Source: Armillaria gallica
Taxonomy: Eukaryota > Basidiomycota > Agaricomycetes > Agaricales > Physalacriaceae
NCBI GenBank assembly: GCA_037576215.1
Contig: JBANDB010000001.1
Coordinates: forward strand, 6,200,001-6,264,000
Direction: 5' to 3'
Length of the DNA stretch: 64,000 nt
This document shows, piece by piece, positions 11,945 through 22,421 of the stretch (position 1 is its first letter; the number at the start of each line of letters is the position of its first letter). A model generated the notes under the pieces. That model was not told where the DNA came from. It was given only the letters and a program-made list of their open reading frames with translations, and made no database searches. Made by a program: the position numbers and the translations under genes.

Positions 11945-12137
11945 CCAAAAGATTGACGATAATGTTTTGTTCTCCGCCATGATACTTAGCTTCCTCCTTC
12001 TGATGGCCGTCAAGTCATTGGCTCATCCTTTCGCTCATACAGCCCTTACCGTGTCCACATCCCTGACCAATCTTATGAAGCTGTAACGCTCTTGGAGCTT
12101 TTCCTACGCATCCTGAATGAATTTGGACCTAGAGCAA

Positions 12138-12200
12138 CCTCCAGTGGTATACCGGGTAAAACTTGGAACACTTGAGTGGGTTCGACCCCCACTACTACGA
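12138..12200 (+). repeat. tRNA-like repeat, copy B
   Basis: This is the duplicate of the module at 887-950: A-box-like CCAGTGGTATACCGGG, then B box GGTTCGACCCC near 12179. Confidence 0.6.
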
Positions 12201-12430
12201 TTAGGTGAACTTCCGCGCCATGCATCTTTTTAATACCTGTATCTCATCGCACAACGCCGGACGGAGATTCTACTTTTTTCCTTCATCACCTTTCTCGGGA
12301 CGTATGCTTCTGTGAGTTGAAACCCAAAGCCGAATTGAACCTCACCTAGTTGATTTATCTCGCAATGGCTATTAGTGTACTTACACTCAGTCATAATTGA
12401 CTATTTCCACATATCCAATCCCCTTCACCT

Positions 12431-12488
12431 GTCTCCTATAGTGTATTTGCTACGAGCAGGGTGCTGGGTTCGACTCCCACGCGAGACA
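12431..12488 (+). repeat. tRNA-like repeat, TCTCCTATAG family, best preserved copy
   Basis: It starts GTCTCC and ends GCGAGAC, which pair like an acceptor stem. TGGG/CCCA closes a 7-nt TTCGACT loop exactly like a T arm, and TATAGTGTATTTGCTACGA resembles a D arm with an A box. Only about a dozen nucleotides separate the D-arm-like and T-arm-like parts, so there is no room for an anticodon arm. It is not a functional tRNA gene by this reading. Confidence 0.65.
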
Positions 12489-12856
12489 TATAAGTATCCT
12501 TCAGATCCCTTTTTACCAGATTTCCGCTGAATAATGTTTTTCTCCAGACTGTGGAGGGTCCATAGATCCGAGCCCAGGATCTATGAGTGCATGGGATAGA
12601 GAGCTGGGTTCGATTAGTGGTATCTTGACTTGCATCTAGGGCGGAGGACCCTTATTGCCAGCGGAATGCGATATTATAACCTCTAGGTATGAATACACTT
12701 ACACACGAACCCTTTTATGTCCTTGGCTCACGGAGTGTAAGGGTACCCAGGCGCAATTGTAATTTGTTGATATCTGCTCAAATGTACATTGCGACTTTGA
12801 TACTGGGTGCAAGGTAAGGGAGTTTAAATTGGTCGCTCGAGTCGCCGCTCCTTTAC

Positions 12857-12915
12857 CTGTCTCCTATAGCGTATTTGTTACGAGCAGGGTGCTAGGGTTT
12901 GACTCCTATGCAAGA
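12857..12915 (+). repeat. tRNA-like repeat, TCTCCTATAG family
   Basis: This is the second copy of the family within duplication copy B, with the B box altered to GGTTTGACTCC. It corresponds to the module at 3565-3625. Confidence 0.6.
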
Positions 12916-13595
12916 AATTACAGCTATGTACAACGGCCTTTTTCCCTACATGCGGATCAGGTGCTGAGCTAACTAGTACTGGATTTTAGTTAAATGGCAT
13001 CTTTCTCCCTACTGCGGCACTAGAATCCGGGAATTGAAACCCCCCCATACCTTTGAACGTATTACATTGGAGGGTCCAGTTGACACTGGAATACGCAATA
13101 GACCCAAGTTAATGTTAACCCAAGTCCACGATGGCAGAGAAAGCTGTTGTGAGCGATGTAGGTATCCTCTTGTAGACTTCTTCTGCACGAGTCACAGTGT
13201 AAGTACCTCTGCCTAGTTGTTGACCCTTCAGCAGATTTCCTCTCGTTTTCATCATCAAAAACGTACTGAGGGGAAGGCATAGCTGTGGAAGGTGGTAGAA
13301 GCCAAACGAAATAGGTGGTGGTGTTGGTATTGGCACAAGGTCCCAACCACAGCCCTGACAGATGCATGGGTAAAAGGAGCTTCAACGGAACACTCAGCTC
13401 GGACAGAAAGGTCGGCGATATGAAGTTGAACCACCAACGTTAATAAAGACGGGTGTTTCAATTCAAATATATTTATATATATGTGCATGTCTGGACAATA
13501 ATTACTCGATATCCCAACCTATACGATAGATAAGATGTTTATACTTGACCATCACTGCTTACCACTTCCTTGTTTTTCAATTCTCTATCACGATG

Positions 13596-16500
13596 CTACC
13601 GGAGCCAGCGCCAAAGTGACGATGGCAGACACATGTGTGTTGGCGGATTGTCCGGACAATCATCCTCATCCTCATCCTGCTCAAACCCAACGGCGTCCAT
13701 CCCATATTCATCCACACACCCCCCTCGAATGAACACGTGGAAAGCCCCCGTGCGACGAGAATAATTTTTATGATGAATATTCGCAAAGGATTCAGGTACA
13801 GTGTTGAGTTTCTCCAGACATTGGAGCCAGGACGGATGGTTGGGAGATAGGAGTGCAAGGTGTCGAAGAACAGGGTCCGATTTGGTTTCATCTTCGTGTA
13901 CAAGGAGAAGAGCACAAGCGGTGAAGAGGGTTTGAGGCTCGAAGACGTAGTCTATGGCCTGCTGGAATATCTCGGAATCCAATCTATCAGGTACCAATAC
14001 AAGAAGAAATGCACGGACGACGACAACTGCGTCATCGATTTGTATCTTCACCTGAGAAGGCAGATCTGCCATTGAGTCAAAGAGGCGCCGAGTAACGAAA
14101 TGTCTAACAGCTTGGGTTCGGAAAAGGGGAGAGGAGAAAAAATGAAGGGAGAGTTCAGTCGCAGGTGTGAATCGTTGAATATCCTCCTCGAAAACCACTT
14201 GAGGTTTATAAAAAAATAGTTTCCATTCATCGTCTTCGAAAGCAATTCGAACGGACTTTGCAGCTAATTCTGGGGTACACCAGTCCTCAGGAAGGAAGCG
14301 AGGGCGATGTGATGTGGAATTGAGTACTCGGAGAAAGATGACTAAGGCGATGCAACAATCTTTAACATATGCTGGCCTCCCATTGCCAAAGTCGGCCGAC
14401 GAGATCATCCTGTACAGCAACTTTAAGACGGCATGGCGATTGACATCCAAACCAAAAGAAGGGATGCATTCGTCGATGAGCGAAAACTTGTTAACGTCCA
14501 GATGAACTCCAATGTTGAGCAAAACTCGGCTGATGAAAGTGCAGCTGTAACGGGATGGATAATCAGGTTCGCCGTAGGAAACTTTGGGTATGTCCCAAAC
14601 GGAGGGCGAGCTGGCTGTTTTGAGGAGAAAACATAACTTGGGATCCTGAGGTGGCTCAGGGAATTCATTGGTGGGACCAAGATAGTCAACACTACCCCGG
14701 ATGTTTCGGACATCTACATCGTCTTGGATGATGGTCTCAAAGACGTATTGGTACAGACATGTACGGATGGCCACACAAAGAGATACCGGTTCATCCACTT
14801 GTGGTGAAAGCGACGAGATCTTCAATCCTGTCAGATTGGATGCTATCTCCGAGTCGGGATCTATATGTTCATAGGGCGGAGGTTTTAAGGCTGCCGAAGT
14901 GAAGACTAGGGGAGGGGGAGAAAATATAGGATGCCAAAAGGACGTAGGAATCTCGTTTAAGAGCAAGGTAACATTAATACTCGAACCGAATGTGTGGAGC
15001 ATGCGTAGGATTGAGGCCCATACAATAGGCTGCAGACGAAGTTGTGACTCGTCTGTTGAATCCTCTTCCTCCGTCAAGGCGGTGATGACTCTATCCAACA
15101 ACGAGGTTTGGAGCTCAGTATCATGCCAAAAGATTTCAACAGATCGCAGAGCTGCGAAAGTGCCTGGGGGCAACATACTCTCTACATCTGACATGAAAAA
15201 AAAGAAACCGGGCGTAGCTGCGAAGCGAAGATATATGCGAATGTAACGGCTCAACTCCCGTTTGATGAAAGGGTCATCACGCTTGTCATCGCGCAATGAT
15301 GTTAAAAGCTCGCAAATAACGGGCTCTAGCGCAGATTGTTCCAACCGGGACATTAAAGAGTCCATTGACTGGTGCTTTGCAGATTCCACGTGCGACTTCA
15401 GAGAGTTGACTGACCTCAGCGGTAATGCGCTGAGTGAGTGTACAACAATACTGTGGACGCTAGGGTTGGACGAGATCTCAAACAGCCAAGAGAGAGCATA
15501 TAAATCGATGATATCAGCACTAAGGCCTACAGCTGCGTGTTCAGCAGCTCGTAAAGAGCGAACATGCTGTTCGAGCACCATTCCCGAGGCTTCCTTTGTG
15601 TGCCCAATGGCCTTTTCGGTCTCCGCTTTCCCTGGGTGCCCGTGATGGAAGAAGCGAGAGATAATCCAGCCACGGAGTCGATTGGAATAAGCGTATATCG
15701 GAAACATGTACTGCACCAACGGGGTCCTGTAAGGGCACGATGGATACATGATAGGCAGGAAGTTGGTGATGAAGTATGCAGCAAATGAGGTGAATGTGAT
15801 GGACCCGACAGCAGATGCGATTGGCACGTGTAGAGGGATAAGGAAAAGAACCAATCCTGCGAGGAAGACACCGAGTGATAGGCTCATAAGGACAGGTAGC
15901 ATTCCGATAATAAGGTCGACACGCCATCGCTCTAGTCCCATGTATCGGAACTGACGCACACGACATCTATCCCGTGGTGTCCCAGATGGGACCGACATAT
16001 ACTGGTGGATCCATTGCTTCGTCAAAACAGCGAACAGCGCAGTAGTGAGGCTGAGCGAGAGGCTGACGAACCAAAGGCCATTCACCCATGAATCGGATGT
16101 TGTGGGATGAAAATCTGAGAACGGAGTAAGGCCTGAACGGGGAACGTCGTTCACAGAGGAACCATTGCCTGTCGCACGCTGAACGTTGATCAACTCAAAC
16201 AAAAGTGAGGCAGTGACCGCACTGTTGTTGACCTGGAGGCTCTGTGATGTCTGCGCGACAAACGTGGTGACCACTGCAGAAAAAAGACCTGCCTAGTAAT
16301 CAACATCCATTAATGAAGGTGGGATAATTTTTGAGGTGCCACTCACAAAAACTAGCAGAACATCTAATCCATCTCGCCATCCCTCCACTCTCTCGATATC
16401 ATACGCGGCACACTCCTCCAGATATGTTCTCCATACCCTGGCAGTGGGTCCCAACTCCTCGTGCTCCTTATCATCCGGAAATTTCTCTTCGTAGTTGAAT

Positions 16501-16789
16501 GGATCATTTCCTGCACTCAGAATGAGATGTAAGGCAAGTTCCTGCGATGAATTCACGAACCTTTCACTATATATTCACGACACTGGATTCCCATCATCCC
16601 CCGGGTTGATTTTCGTCGTCGTTGGGAGAAATACACCGTCAAATTCTCGACTAGCTGTTGAATTTTATTCTCCAGCTGGGAATCATCTTCTGAGTCATCA
16701 GGCGTCTCCGTATGGGTCTCATTTCGAGCACTGGAAGAGCTTTGTGAGTCTTCATCGTCGGTGCTTTGCGCGGCATTGATTGAAGGCAT
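13596..16789 (-). CDS. DUF6535 domain-containing membrane protein (copy B)
   Basis: Three exons are inferred at positions homologous to copy A: 16789-16579, 16510-16347 and 16292-13596, about 1023 aa, with identical intron phases. The motifs DPFNYEEK, VWRTYLEE and GWRDGLDVLLVF and the four hydrophobic segments are conserved. The protein is clearly paralogous to copy A, with many substitutions and small indels in the C-terminal region and a shorter C-terminus. The frame is intact throughout, so both copies appear to have stayed under coding constraint after duplication. The function of the family is unknown. Membrane location is inferred. Confidence 0.85.
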
Positions 16790-16905
16790 GGCTGTTGAGC
16801 GTGGTAGGGAAAGAGTCAGCTAGGCGCTGTGACGCCCGGTGACGACCGTTGGATGATCTCTACCAGATCATCTGATGATCCTGGACTGCCGATGCAACAA
16901 GCCCC

Positions 16906-17800
16906 GATAAGCACCGGAAACTAGCATACTTTAGACCCATTGTCACGGATATAGAGGGGTGACTAGAATATATCGTACTGTAAATGTTAGTACGACAAGG
17001 TGAGTTCGGGGGATTCAGCACGAATGCTATACTCTGCTTGACTCCAAGGACATCCAACGAATGAATGTGTATGAATACTGAAAATTAATCAGAGCGCGCG
17101 TGCGCTTCGATCTCTGATTTCTTGCTACTGTTACTGCTACTGGGCCAACCGTACGGTGGTTGGCAACTGACTGTTGTTCTGACTGTTAACTGACTGATTT
17201 CACAAGGTCTTCTTGACTTTGTGAACTTGCTGCTTAAGATGGTGGAGTCTTATCCACCTCTCGTTCTGAATTCAATACTCTGTTTTCTCGGGTAAAAAGT
17301 TCCATTGCATTTCGTTTCCTGGCCTTTATATACAAGTTGGCTATCCTATTTTTAGATACTTGGATTACTCAGCCTTCGGCCATCCTGTACGGGTATTAGT
17401 AAGGATTTCCTGCTAGTAGGCGCATCATAGCGCACTGCTTACTCATCCATCGGGTCGGGCATGATTCTCGCCTGCTATGGATGGCCGACGACTTACTAAG
17501 CGATTAGTAAGTGCTTACTCAGCACCTTTTCTCGGTCCGATCTCTGGTTTTCTACCGGCCCAGGTTCCGGCCTGACACCATATCAGACAAAAACCTTGCG
17601 ACCGATGACTTTGAAGACCGCTAGCCATGAGAGATATGGTAGTACAGGGCCGTATCGCGCCGGCTTTTACTGCCTAGCCAATCTTGCTTGTGTAGAAGGC
17701 GCAATGAAAAAAGACATGCATATGTCGGAATAGCCATCCAGAAAATACGGCGTACTTTGCAACGTCACTGCAGAACACTGCGAAGGTATCAGATTTCAAG
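16906..17800. other. Intergenic, no gene recognised
   Basis: No coding sequence was recognised. The part 17060-17577 is CT-rich in places, contains short repeats (ACTGACTGTT, GATTAGTAAG/ATTAGTAAGG) and ends CCTGACACCA. It could be an old solo LTR, but no target duplication or partner LTR was found. Confidence 0.4.
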
Positions 17801-17819
17801 GTCCCAGCCTTCTAGGCAT

Positions 17820-18190
17820 GGACCTAGCAAAAACAGGCCGTTCTCCTCTCGCATTAACTATCAGTGTATACTCACTCATAACTGATTGCTTCCACATATC
17901 CACATCTGATATCAGGGAAGCCCCTTCGCCCGTCTCCTATAACGTATTTGTTGCGAGTAGGGCGTTGGGTTCCTCACATGCAAGAAACTGCAACAACCTT
18001 GTGCAACAGCCTTTTTCCCCGCATCTGTATAGCATTTTTTCCGGACTGCAGCACGGGACATCCAGGATCCGGAAGTCATAACCATTAAACATCAGTCGAC
18101 ACTGGAATACATGCGATACAGCAAAGTCCAGGATTATGAAGTGCATTGGTTGCTACGGGATAGAGAGCCGGATTCGACTCCCCGCACTGC
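17820..18190 (+). repeat. Third partial copy of the tRNA-like repeat region
   Basis: The segment resembles 12357-12560 and 12860-13040: a TCTCCTATAACGTATTTG module with a decayed B box, then TTTTTCCCCGCATCTG, then TTTTTTCCGGACTGCAG. It ends with a separate tRNA-like module near 18145-18190 (GATTCGACTCCCC). It shows that this repeat block was copied at least three times in the window. Confidence 0.55.
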
Positions 18191-18229
18191 CTCAATCGAC
18201 GCACGTTTGGCTTCGAGGATGGGAGAGAA

Positions 18230-18960
18230 CAGGTTTAGGGCTGTTGAAGAGGGTTAGCCATGTACAATGAGGAGAAAAAAGACGTACTCAGCAAAAATAC
18301 ATGTTGATTTCTTTTCAAGTTGGATCTGCAAGACTTGCTCCATGATTTGTTCAACGTTGACCATATCTACCGTGCATTTTATTGTGAGAAGACCGACCTC
18401 TCATCGACATCCTCAAACGAAGCGCGAGATGATTGGTGCCGGGGTGGGCTGTGGCCCCAACGAGCATCGGGATTGTGATTATGGCCTTTCGCGGCGAACT
18501 CGGCATACCATACGTTCAAAGCCTCGCTAAAGCTCCAGGCAACGTCTCTCGCGCCGAGCCCACATTCGCTGCATCCAACAACGCGAGCAGAACCCTGTGC
18601 TTGGTCCCCACATCGTCACCGTAATACAGCTCGCATCGCCCTTGATACGGAGGTGCAAGGTAGGGGAGTACAGGTTCAGGATGCTCATCGCTCCGACCGG
18701 GTGGCTGAGGACGTAGATGTCAGCATTAGGGAATGGCGGGGTATCTGCGACCCTGGGCCAGGGTACTGCACGCTCGGGTTGACGAGACAGTGGTTGGGGA
18801 CGACGATTATAGTAGAGGATAGACACGACAACCCGCCGCCGTATGAGAAGACGAGTATCACCCGCCGAGTGTGTGCCGGTCGGTTGGGCCATATTAGTGG
18901 GATTCTTGGGTGGTCTTCGTAGTTGGCGCGCGCTGGAATGCGTCTAGTGCTGTTGAGCAA
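18230..18960 (-). pseudogene. Decayed alpha/beta-hydrolase gene (copy 4)
   Basis: Minus-strand fragments match copy 1: RVILVFSYGGGLS (HGG position), TIIVVPNHCLVN, then IYVLSHPVGAMSI, where the nucleophile elbow reads SHPVG instead of GHSAG, so the catalytic serine is replaced. The fragments occur in different frames with stops between them, and the 5' part near 18300-18400 is also out of frame. It is non-functional as read. Confidence 0.5.
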
Positions 18961-18969
18961 CGTCCTTTT

Positions 18970-19450
18970 CGTGTCATACGACACGCCCCTTGCCCTCAAA
19001 CCCTAGGGATGTCTCCCTCACAGAGTCGAACAGGACCCTCTGCTCCGCCATCTCCTCAACTGTATACGAGGACCGCAGCTTTGACACTGGGTGCAAGGTA
19101 GGGAGGACGCAAAGGATGAGGCGCGCGCGTGCCGCCATAAGAGAAGACGAAGATTGGGGGTGGAATGGGAGGATAGCACACTTCGAGCGTGGTGGGTCGG
19201 TCGGGTCGTATTGGCGTCTTCTCAATCGACGCGCATTTGAGATAGGGAATAAGAAATAACACATTTGAAGCTGTTGAAGAGGGTTAGTGATCGTAAAGTG
19301 CAGGAGAAAAAAGACATACTTGGCAGCAAAACATGGTTGATTTCTCTTCCCCAGATTTGGGTCAACAATTCGTTCAATATTGACCACACTTCCCAAGCCA
19401 TCTATACTGACAAGACGCCTCGTCCTCAAATGATGCACGAGATGCTGTTG
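18970..19450 (-). pseudogene. Decayed alpha/beta-hydrolase gene (copy 5)
   Basis: Minus-strand segments include GLGSVVNIERIVDPNLG (compare VVNVEQATEKIKG in copy 2), a CSAKYVFFLLH-like intron border, and PPIPPPIFVFSYGGTRA at the oxyanion-loop position. The region downstream of this is missing or replaced. It lies directly upstream of copy 4 on the minus strand, giving a head-to-tail pair like copies 1-3. Confidence 0.45.
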
Positions 19451-19589
19451 TGCGACTTGGATTTAGATACTCACGGTCGTCCGTCCAACATCAAGGCGAT
19501 AGTTGACGGAACAAGGAGCGCAAGGTATCGGGCTCAGCCGAGTTCGATTCAGCAACACGAGTCTGGTGTCCATTCGAAATGAGCGCGAT

Positions 19590-20100
19590 GGGGAACAGTA
19601 CTAATGGTTGCTGCTAGCTGGACGAGTTCAAGAGAAAACAGCAAATTCACATTCAGAAAGTCACATAACGGTCACAACCTTTCCCGATCTGGTATCCTTC
19701 ATCGACGACCAATCCAGGTCACTCACTCGCTGCCCCGATGAGCGATTTTCCTCGTATATGTGATGATTCAGATAACAACATCGCCAATTGCGTACATCCC
19801 AGCTCTACCTGTGTCCTGACTTTGACTCGCAGAAATGGTCCCCACCCCGATCCGGCAGATGCCGCACAAGTCTGGCTAATTATCATAAAAGTGACTCTTG
19901 TTCATTGATGACTGATACCACGAGTTTCCTGCCATGAGAGCTTGCAAAAAACGACAGCCAAAACTCCTCTATGGCTGCAACAAACCGCCGGCTCAGAAAT
20001 TGTCATCAGGCGCTAAGAACCCCCGCGACCCTTAGTATCCTTTCAAACACTATTCCTGGCTGCTGGTCTCCGGCCCTTTGAAGATACGTCGCAAACAGAA
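19590..20100. other. Intergenic, nothing recognised
   Basis: No gene, RNA or clear repeat is seen between the hydrolase remnants and the next tRNA-like module. Confidence 0.5.
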
Positions 20101-20111
20101 GTTCTGTCCCT

Positions 20112-20165
20112 TCCGTGGTACATCGGTTGATAAACACAGCAACTGGGTTCGAATCCCAGAAAGTG
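20112..20165 (+). repeat. tRNA-like repeat
   Basis: TCCGTGGTACATCGGTTGA resembles a D arm/A box. CTGGGTTCGAATCCCAG forms a perfect 5-bp T-stem (CTGGG/CCCAG) closing a 7-nt TTCGAAT loop. The gap between the two is about 13 nt, again too short for an anticodon arm. Confidence 0.6.
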
Positions 20166-20474
20166 AGTATACCCCGCATCATCGATGAACTTTTCTTCCC
20201 TTTTAGTAAATCCGGTCAGTCATGAAGCCAGAATCCAGAATTCAGTTCTCGGACCATCTTCTCACCCCAAATGCATATCCACGTTGACTGTCTCTTCAAG
20301 TTTGTTTATTAACATTCAATAGCCAATTGACTAGCATTTGCGCCCGACTGGCTCATGACTTTGGTAGAGCTAAAAGCGCGGACAAGGCATTGTGAGTTGG
20401 GCTGTGAGCTTCAGCTCAGGAGATTGCTACGATGCTATCCCACGACGGCTAATGTGTTATAGTCCTACCCCAAC

Positions 20475-21065
20475 ACGACAACTCTGCCAGTGCAACGGTT
20501 AGTATGCATCATACTGTACTATTTCGTTCAATTCGAACCTTGGTGTGACGCGTGACGCGTTTGGACCAATTCGAACGCTCGAACGGGGCATTGAGGATGT
20601 GTGACGGACGAAAAAATTCGAACCTCGAAATTCGGAGTCAGCTTCAGTGGTACAGCTTCACGATGAAAATTTGGAACATTTTGCACCAATGATTGAAAAA
20701 CTAAGCATTTCCAGCGAAATGTTCAAATTTTAGTCCAGTTATGGCTTGGTTAGGGCGGATTTTTGGTATCGGACTTGTGACGGGGTGCGAAATCAATTCG
20801 AACGAGCCTCCCGTGATGCGTGACCAACAGTAGTTTTTCGTACTCGAACGGGGCCTTCGTGACGCGTGACGTTCGATTTGAACGAAATAGTACAGTATCC
20901 GGGGTTCGATTCCCTCAGAGATCATATGACATTCCGTAAGACAGAATTTTTTTGCTGTTTCCCTTCTGCTGGGTTCCTGATTTTACATGCTAGATGTGCC
21001 GACGGGTCAACCAAAAAGATGCGCGTCAAATATGTGCAGAGATGTACGAGGCGCTTTGGTACCTC
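20475..21065 (+). repeat. tRNA-derived SINE interrupted by a MITE
   Basis: The left part (CTCTGCCAGTGCAACGGTTAG) and right part (GGGGTTCGATTCCCTCAGAG and about 140 bp after it) align with the uninterrupted copy at 22060-22240: the same A-box and B-box head, a shared CAGAGATCATA junction, and a shared body (TTCTGCTGG...TTCCTGATTTTAC, AAAAAGATGCGCGTCAAAT). The MITE at 20511-20898 splits the head between the two boxes. Confidence 0.75.
20511..20898. mobile_element. MITE-like element with terminal inverted repeats (388 bp)
   Basis: The left end ATACTGTACTATTTCGTTCA is repeated inverted at the right end (...TGAACGAAATAGTACAGTAT). The repeats extend imperfectly inward through ATTCGAAC and GTGACGCGTGACG, about 40 bp in total. 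The boundaries are confirmed by the interrupted SINE. No coding capacity. A TA or AT dinucleotide at each edge would fit a Tc1/mariner-type target duplication, but this cannot be settled here. Confidence 0.8.
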
Positions 21066-21081
21066 AGCCTGCTGAATATTA

Positions 21082-21399
21082 GGGGGGGGGGGTCAAAATT
21101 AGGATTATGAGAGCGATTATGAAGACGATTATACACCGATTATAAGTCCATAATTGTGGGAATAATCGCCATCCGCCGTAATCGTAGAACCTCCTCCGGA
21201 GGAGGTTATGCGATTATGAGCGATTATGGGGACGATTATGGCTTCGATGATTATGCCTCCTGCCTCATTTAGGGAAGCGACGTCACCGCGGGCTTCGAAG
21301 AAGCATTTCGACGGCGTCTCCGGCTCCAACAGCGGACCCATAATCGTTTTCATAATCGTTCTCATAATCAAGGCATAATTTTCAATTTTGACCCCCCCC
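21082..21399. mobile_element. MITE-like element with G-run terminal inverted repeats (318 bp)
   Basis: The left end, a run of ten G then TCAAAATTAGGATTATG, is mirrored at the right end by ...TTTTGA then a run of eight C. Subterminal GATTATGAGA/GCGATTATGA/ACGATTAT repeats are also inverted, giving arms of about 50-65 bp. TA flanks both ends (21080-21081 and 21400-21401), consistent with a TA target duplication. A perfect 20-bp palindrome lies at 21188-21207. Non-coding. Confidence 0.8.
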
Positions 21400-21401
21400 T
21401 A

Positions 21402-21765
21402 TTGATGCATGACTGGACCAGGTCGGCGCGAAGGGTAGTACTAGAACGAATAGGATGCTCTGTCATCGTCAGGTCCACAAATCTCTCGAGATACTAGTAT
21501 CAAATGCCTTGTCATTCTCCTCTAAGCTCCGTTTGTCTTGAGTCCACCGCCCACGTGCCGAAGTAGATCTGACACTTTGACCGTGACGACGCATGTGTAA
21601 GCTCTAGATCTGCTACCCAGACACAACGCAAATTTACGCTCAGACCGTCTAAGTCAGTCCTAATCCAATCCAATACACCTGCGAAACTTGGCTAGTGAAA
21701 TACACATAGTACCATAGTACATCATAGCATAATTCAACGCCAGCCTGGACTAGTTGGTTTCTAGT
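21402..21765. other. Intergenic, nothing recognised
   Basis: This is the spacer between the G-run MITE and the next tRNA-like module. No gene or repeat was recognised. Confidence 0.5.
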
Positions 21766-21767
21766 TG

Positions 21768-21930
21768 GAAATAATGGTACCCAATCCGTTGGGTTCGACT
21801 CCCAGCGAGACATTGGTCATTACAATCCCGATACCTTAGTTTTTTGTGGACCCCCGTCACTTTGTAAAGCAATTGTAAAGTTTCATTGTCCTTTGCTACC
21901 TTCAAGTTTCTGATTTTAAACATTGCGCTG
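21768..21930 (+). repeat. tRNA-derived repeat, degenerate
   Basis: TGGGTTCGACTCCCA at about 21790 forms a T-arm-like hairpin. The downstream body (TTTTTTGTGG, AAGTTTCTGATTTTA) is similar to the SINE bodies at 20905-21065 and 22120-22240. Confidence 0.5.
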
Positions 21931-22059
21931 AATGGTGCACCAGTGTCCTTCTTATCTCGGGGTAAGTGTCGGCCATTGCAACTTGAAAATATCCGTCGGA
22001 AAAATGGTGACCGGCCAACGCGCCGAGTAACGTGATTGGAATGAACTTGGGTTGTGAGA

Positions 22060-22245
22060 CCAACATCTCTGTCAGTGCAACGGTTAGCGTACACATCCTG
22101 GGTTCGATCCCCTCAGAGATCATACAGGAGTGAACTGTCGATGTCAAGGTTTTTGTCGTTTCACTTCTGCTAGAGTCACCCGCTTCTGATTTTACGGGCC
22201 AAAAAGAATGCACGTCAAATTTGTACGGAAATCTTCCACTGGTTG
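22060..22245 (+). repeat. tRNA-derived SINE, uninterrupted copy
   Basis: The head runs from 22065 to 22120. ATCTCTG at its start and CAGAGAT at its end form a perfect 7-bp acceptor-like stem. AGTGCAACGGTTAGC is A-box/D-arm-like, and GGGTTCGATCCC is the B box/T arm. The head is only 56 nt long, so an anticodon arm is missing. A unique body follows. The interrupted copy at 20475-21065 confirms that it is a repeat. Confidence 0.75.
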
Positions 22246-22421
22246 TACGCATGGTATTTTCTCCGTTGAATACGTGCGAGGCGACGTGTTGTATCGCATA
22301 TACATTTACAGTTAGAAATACAATCAGACATGTTGGTACCGGCATCGCTACAAGATTTTCTCAAGGTCGTTCATTAGCTCCGGGTGCCATGCTTGTAACA
22401 TAGGCATCCCACTCCGAGAAA

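Larger units (their letters stand above)
11229..16905. repeat. Segmental duplication, copy B
   Basis: This is the counterpart of 1-7180, in the same orientation about 11 kb downstream. It lacks the 2-kb copy-A segment but keeps one additional tRNA-like module (12431-12488). After the DUF6535 gene the next recognisable features in both copies are decayed hydrolase fragments, so the original duplicated unit may have been about 11 kb. Confidence 0.85.

Noticed and set aside
17060..17577. Possible solo LTR ending CCTGACACCA
   Set aside because: No clear TG...CA boundaries with target duplication, no partner LTR and no internal domain in the window.
1..22245. Functional tRNA genes at the many GGTTCGA boxes
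   Set aside because: None gives a full cloverleaf with anticodon stem and a clear anticodon. Spacing between the halves is too short, so they are annotated as tRNA-like repeats.
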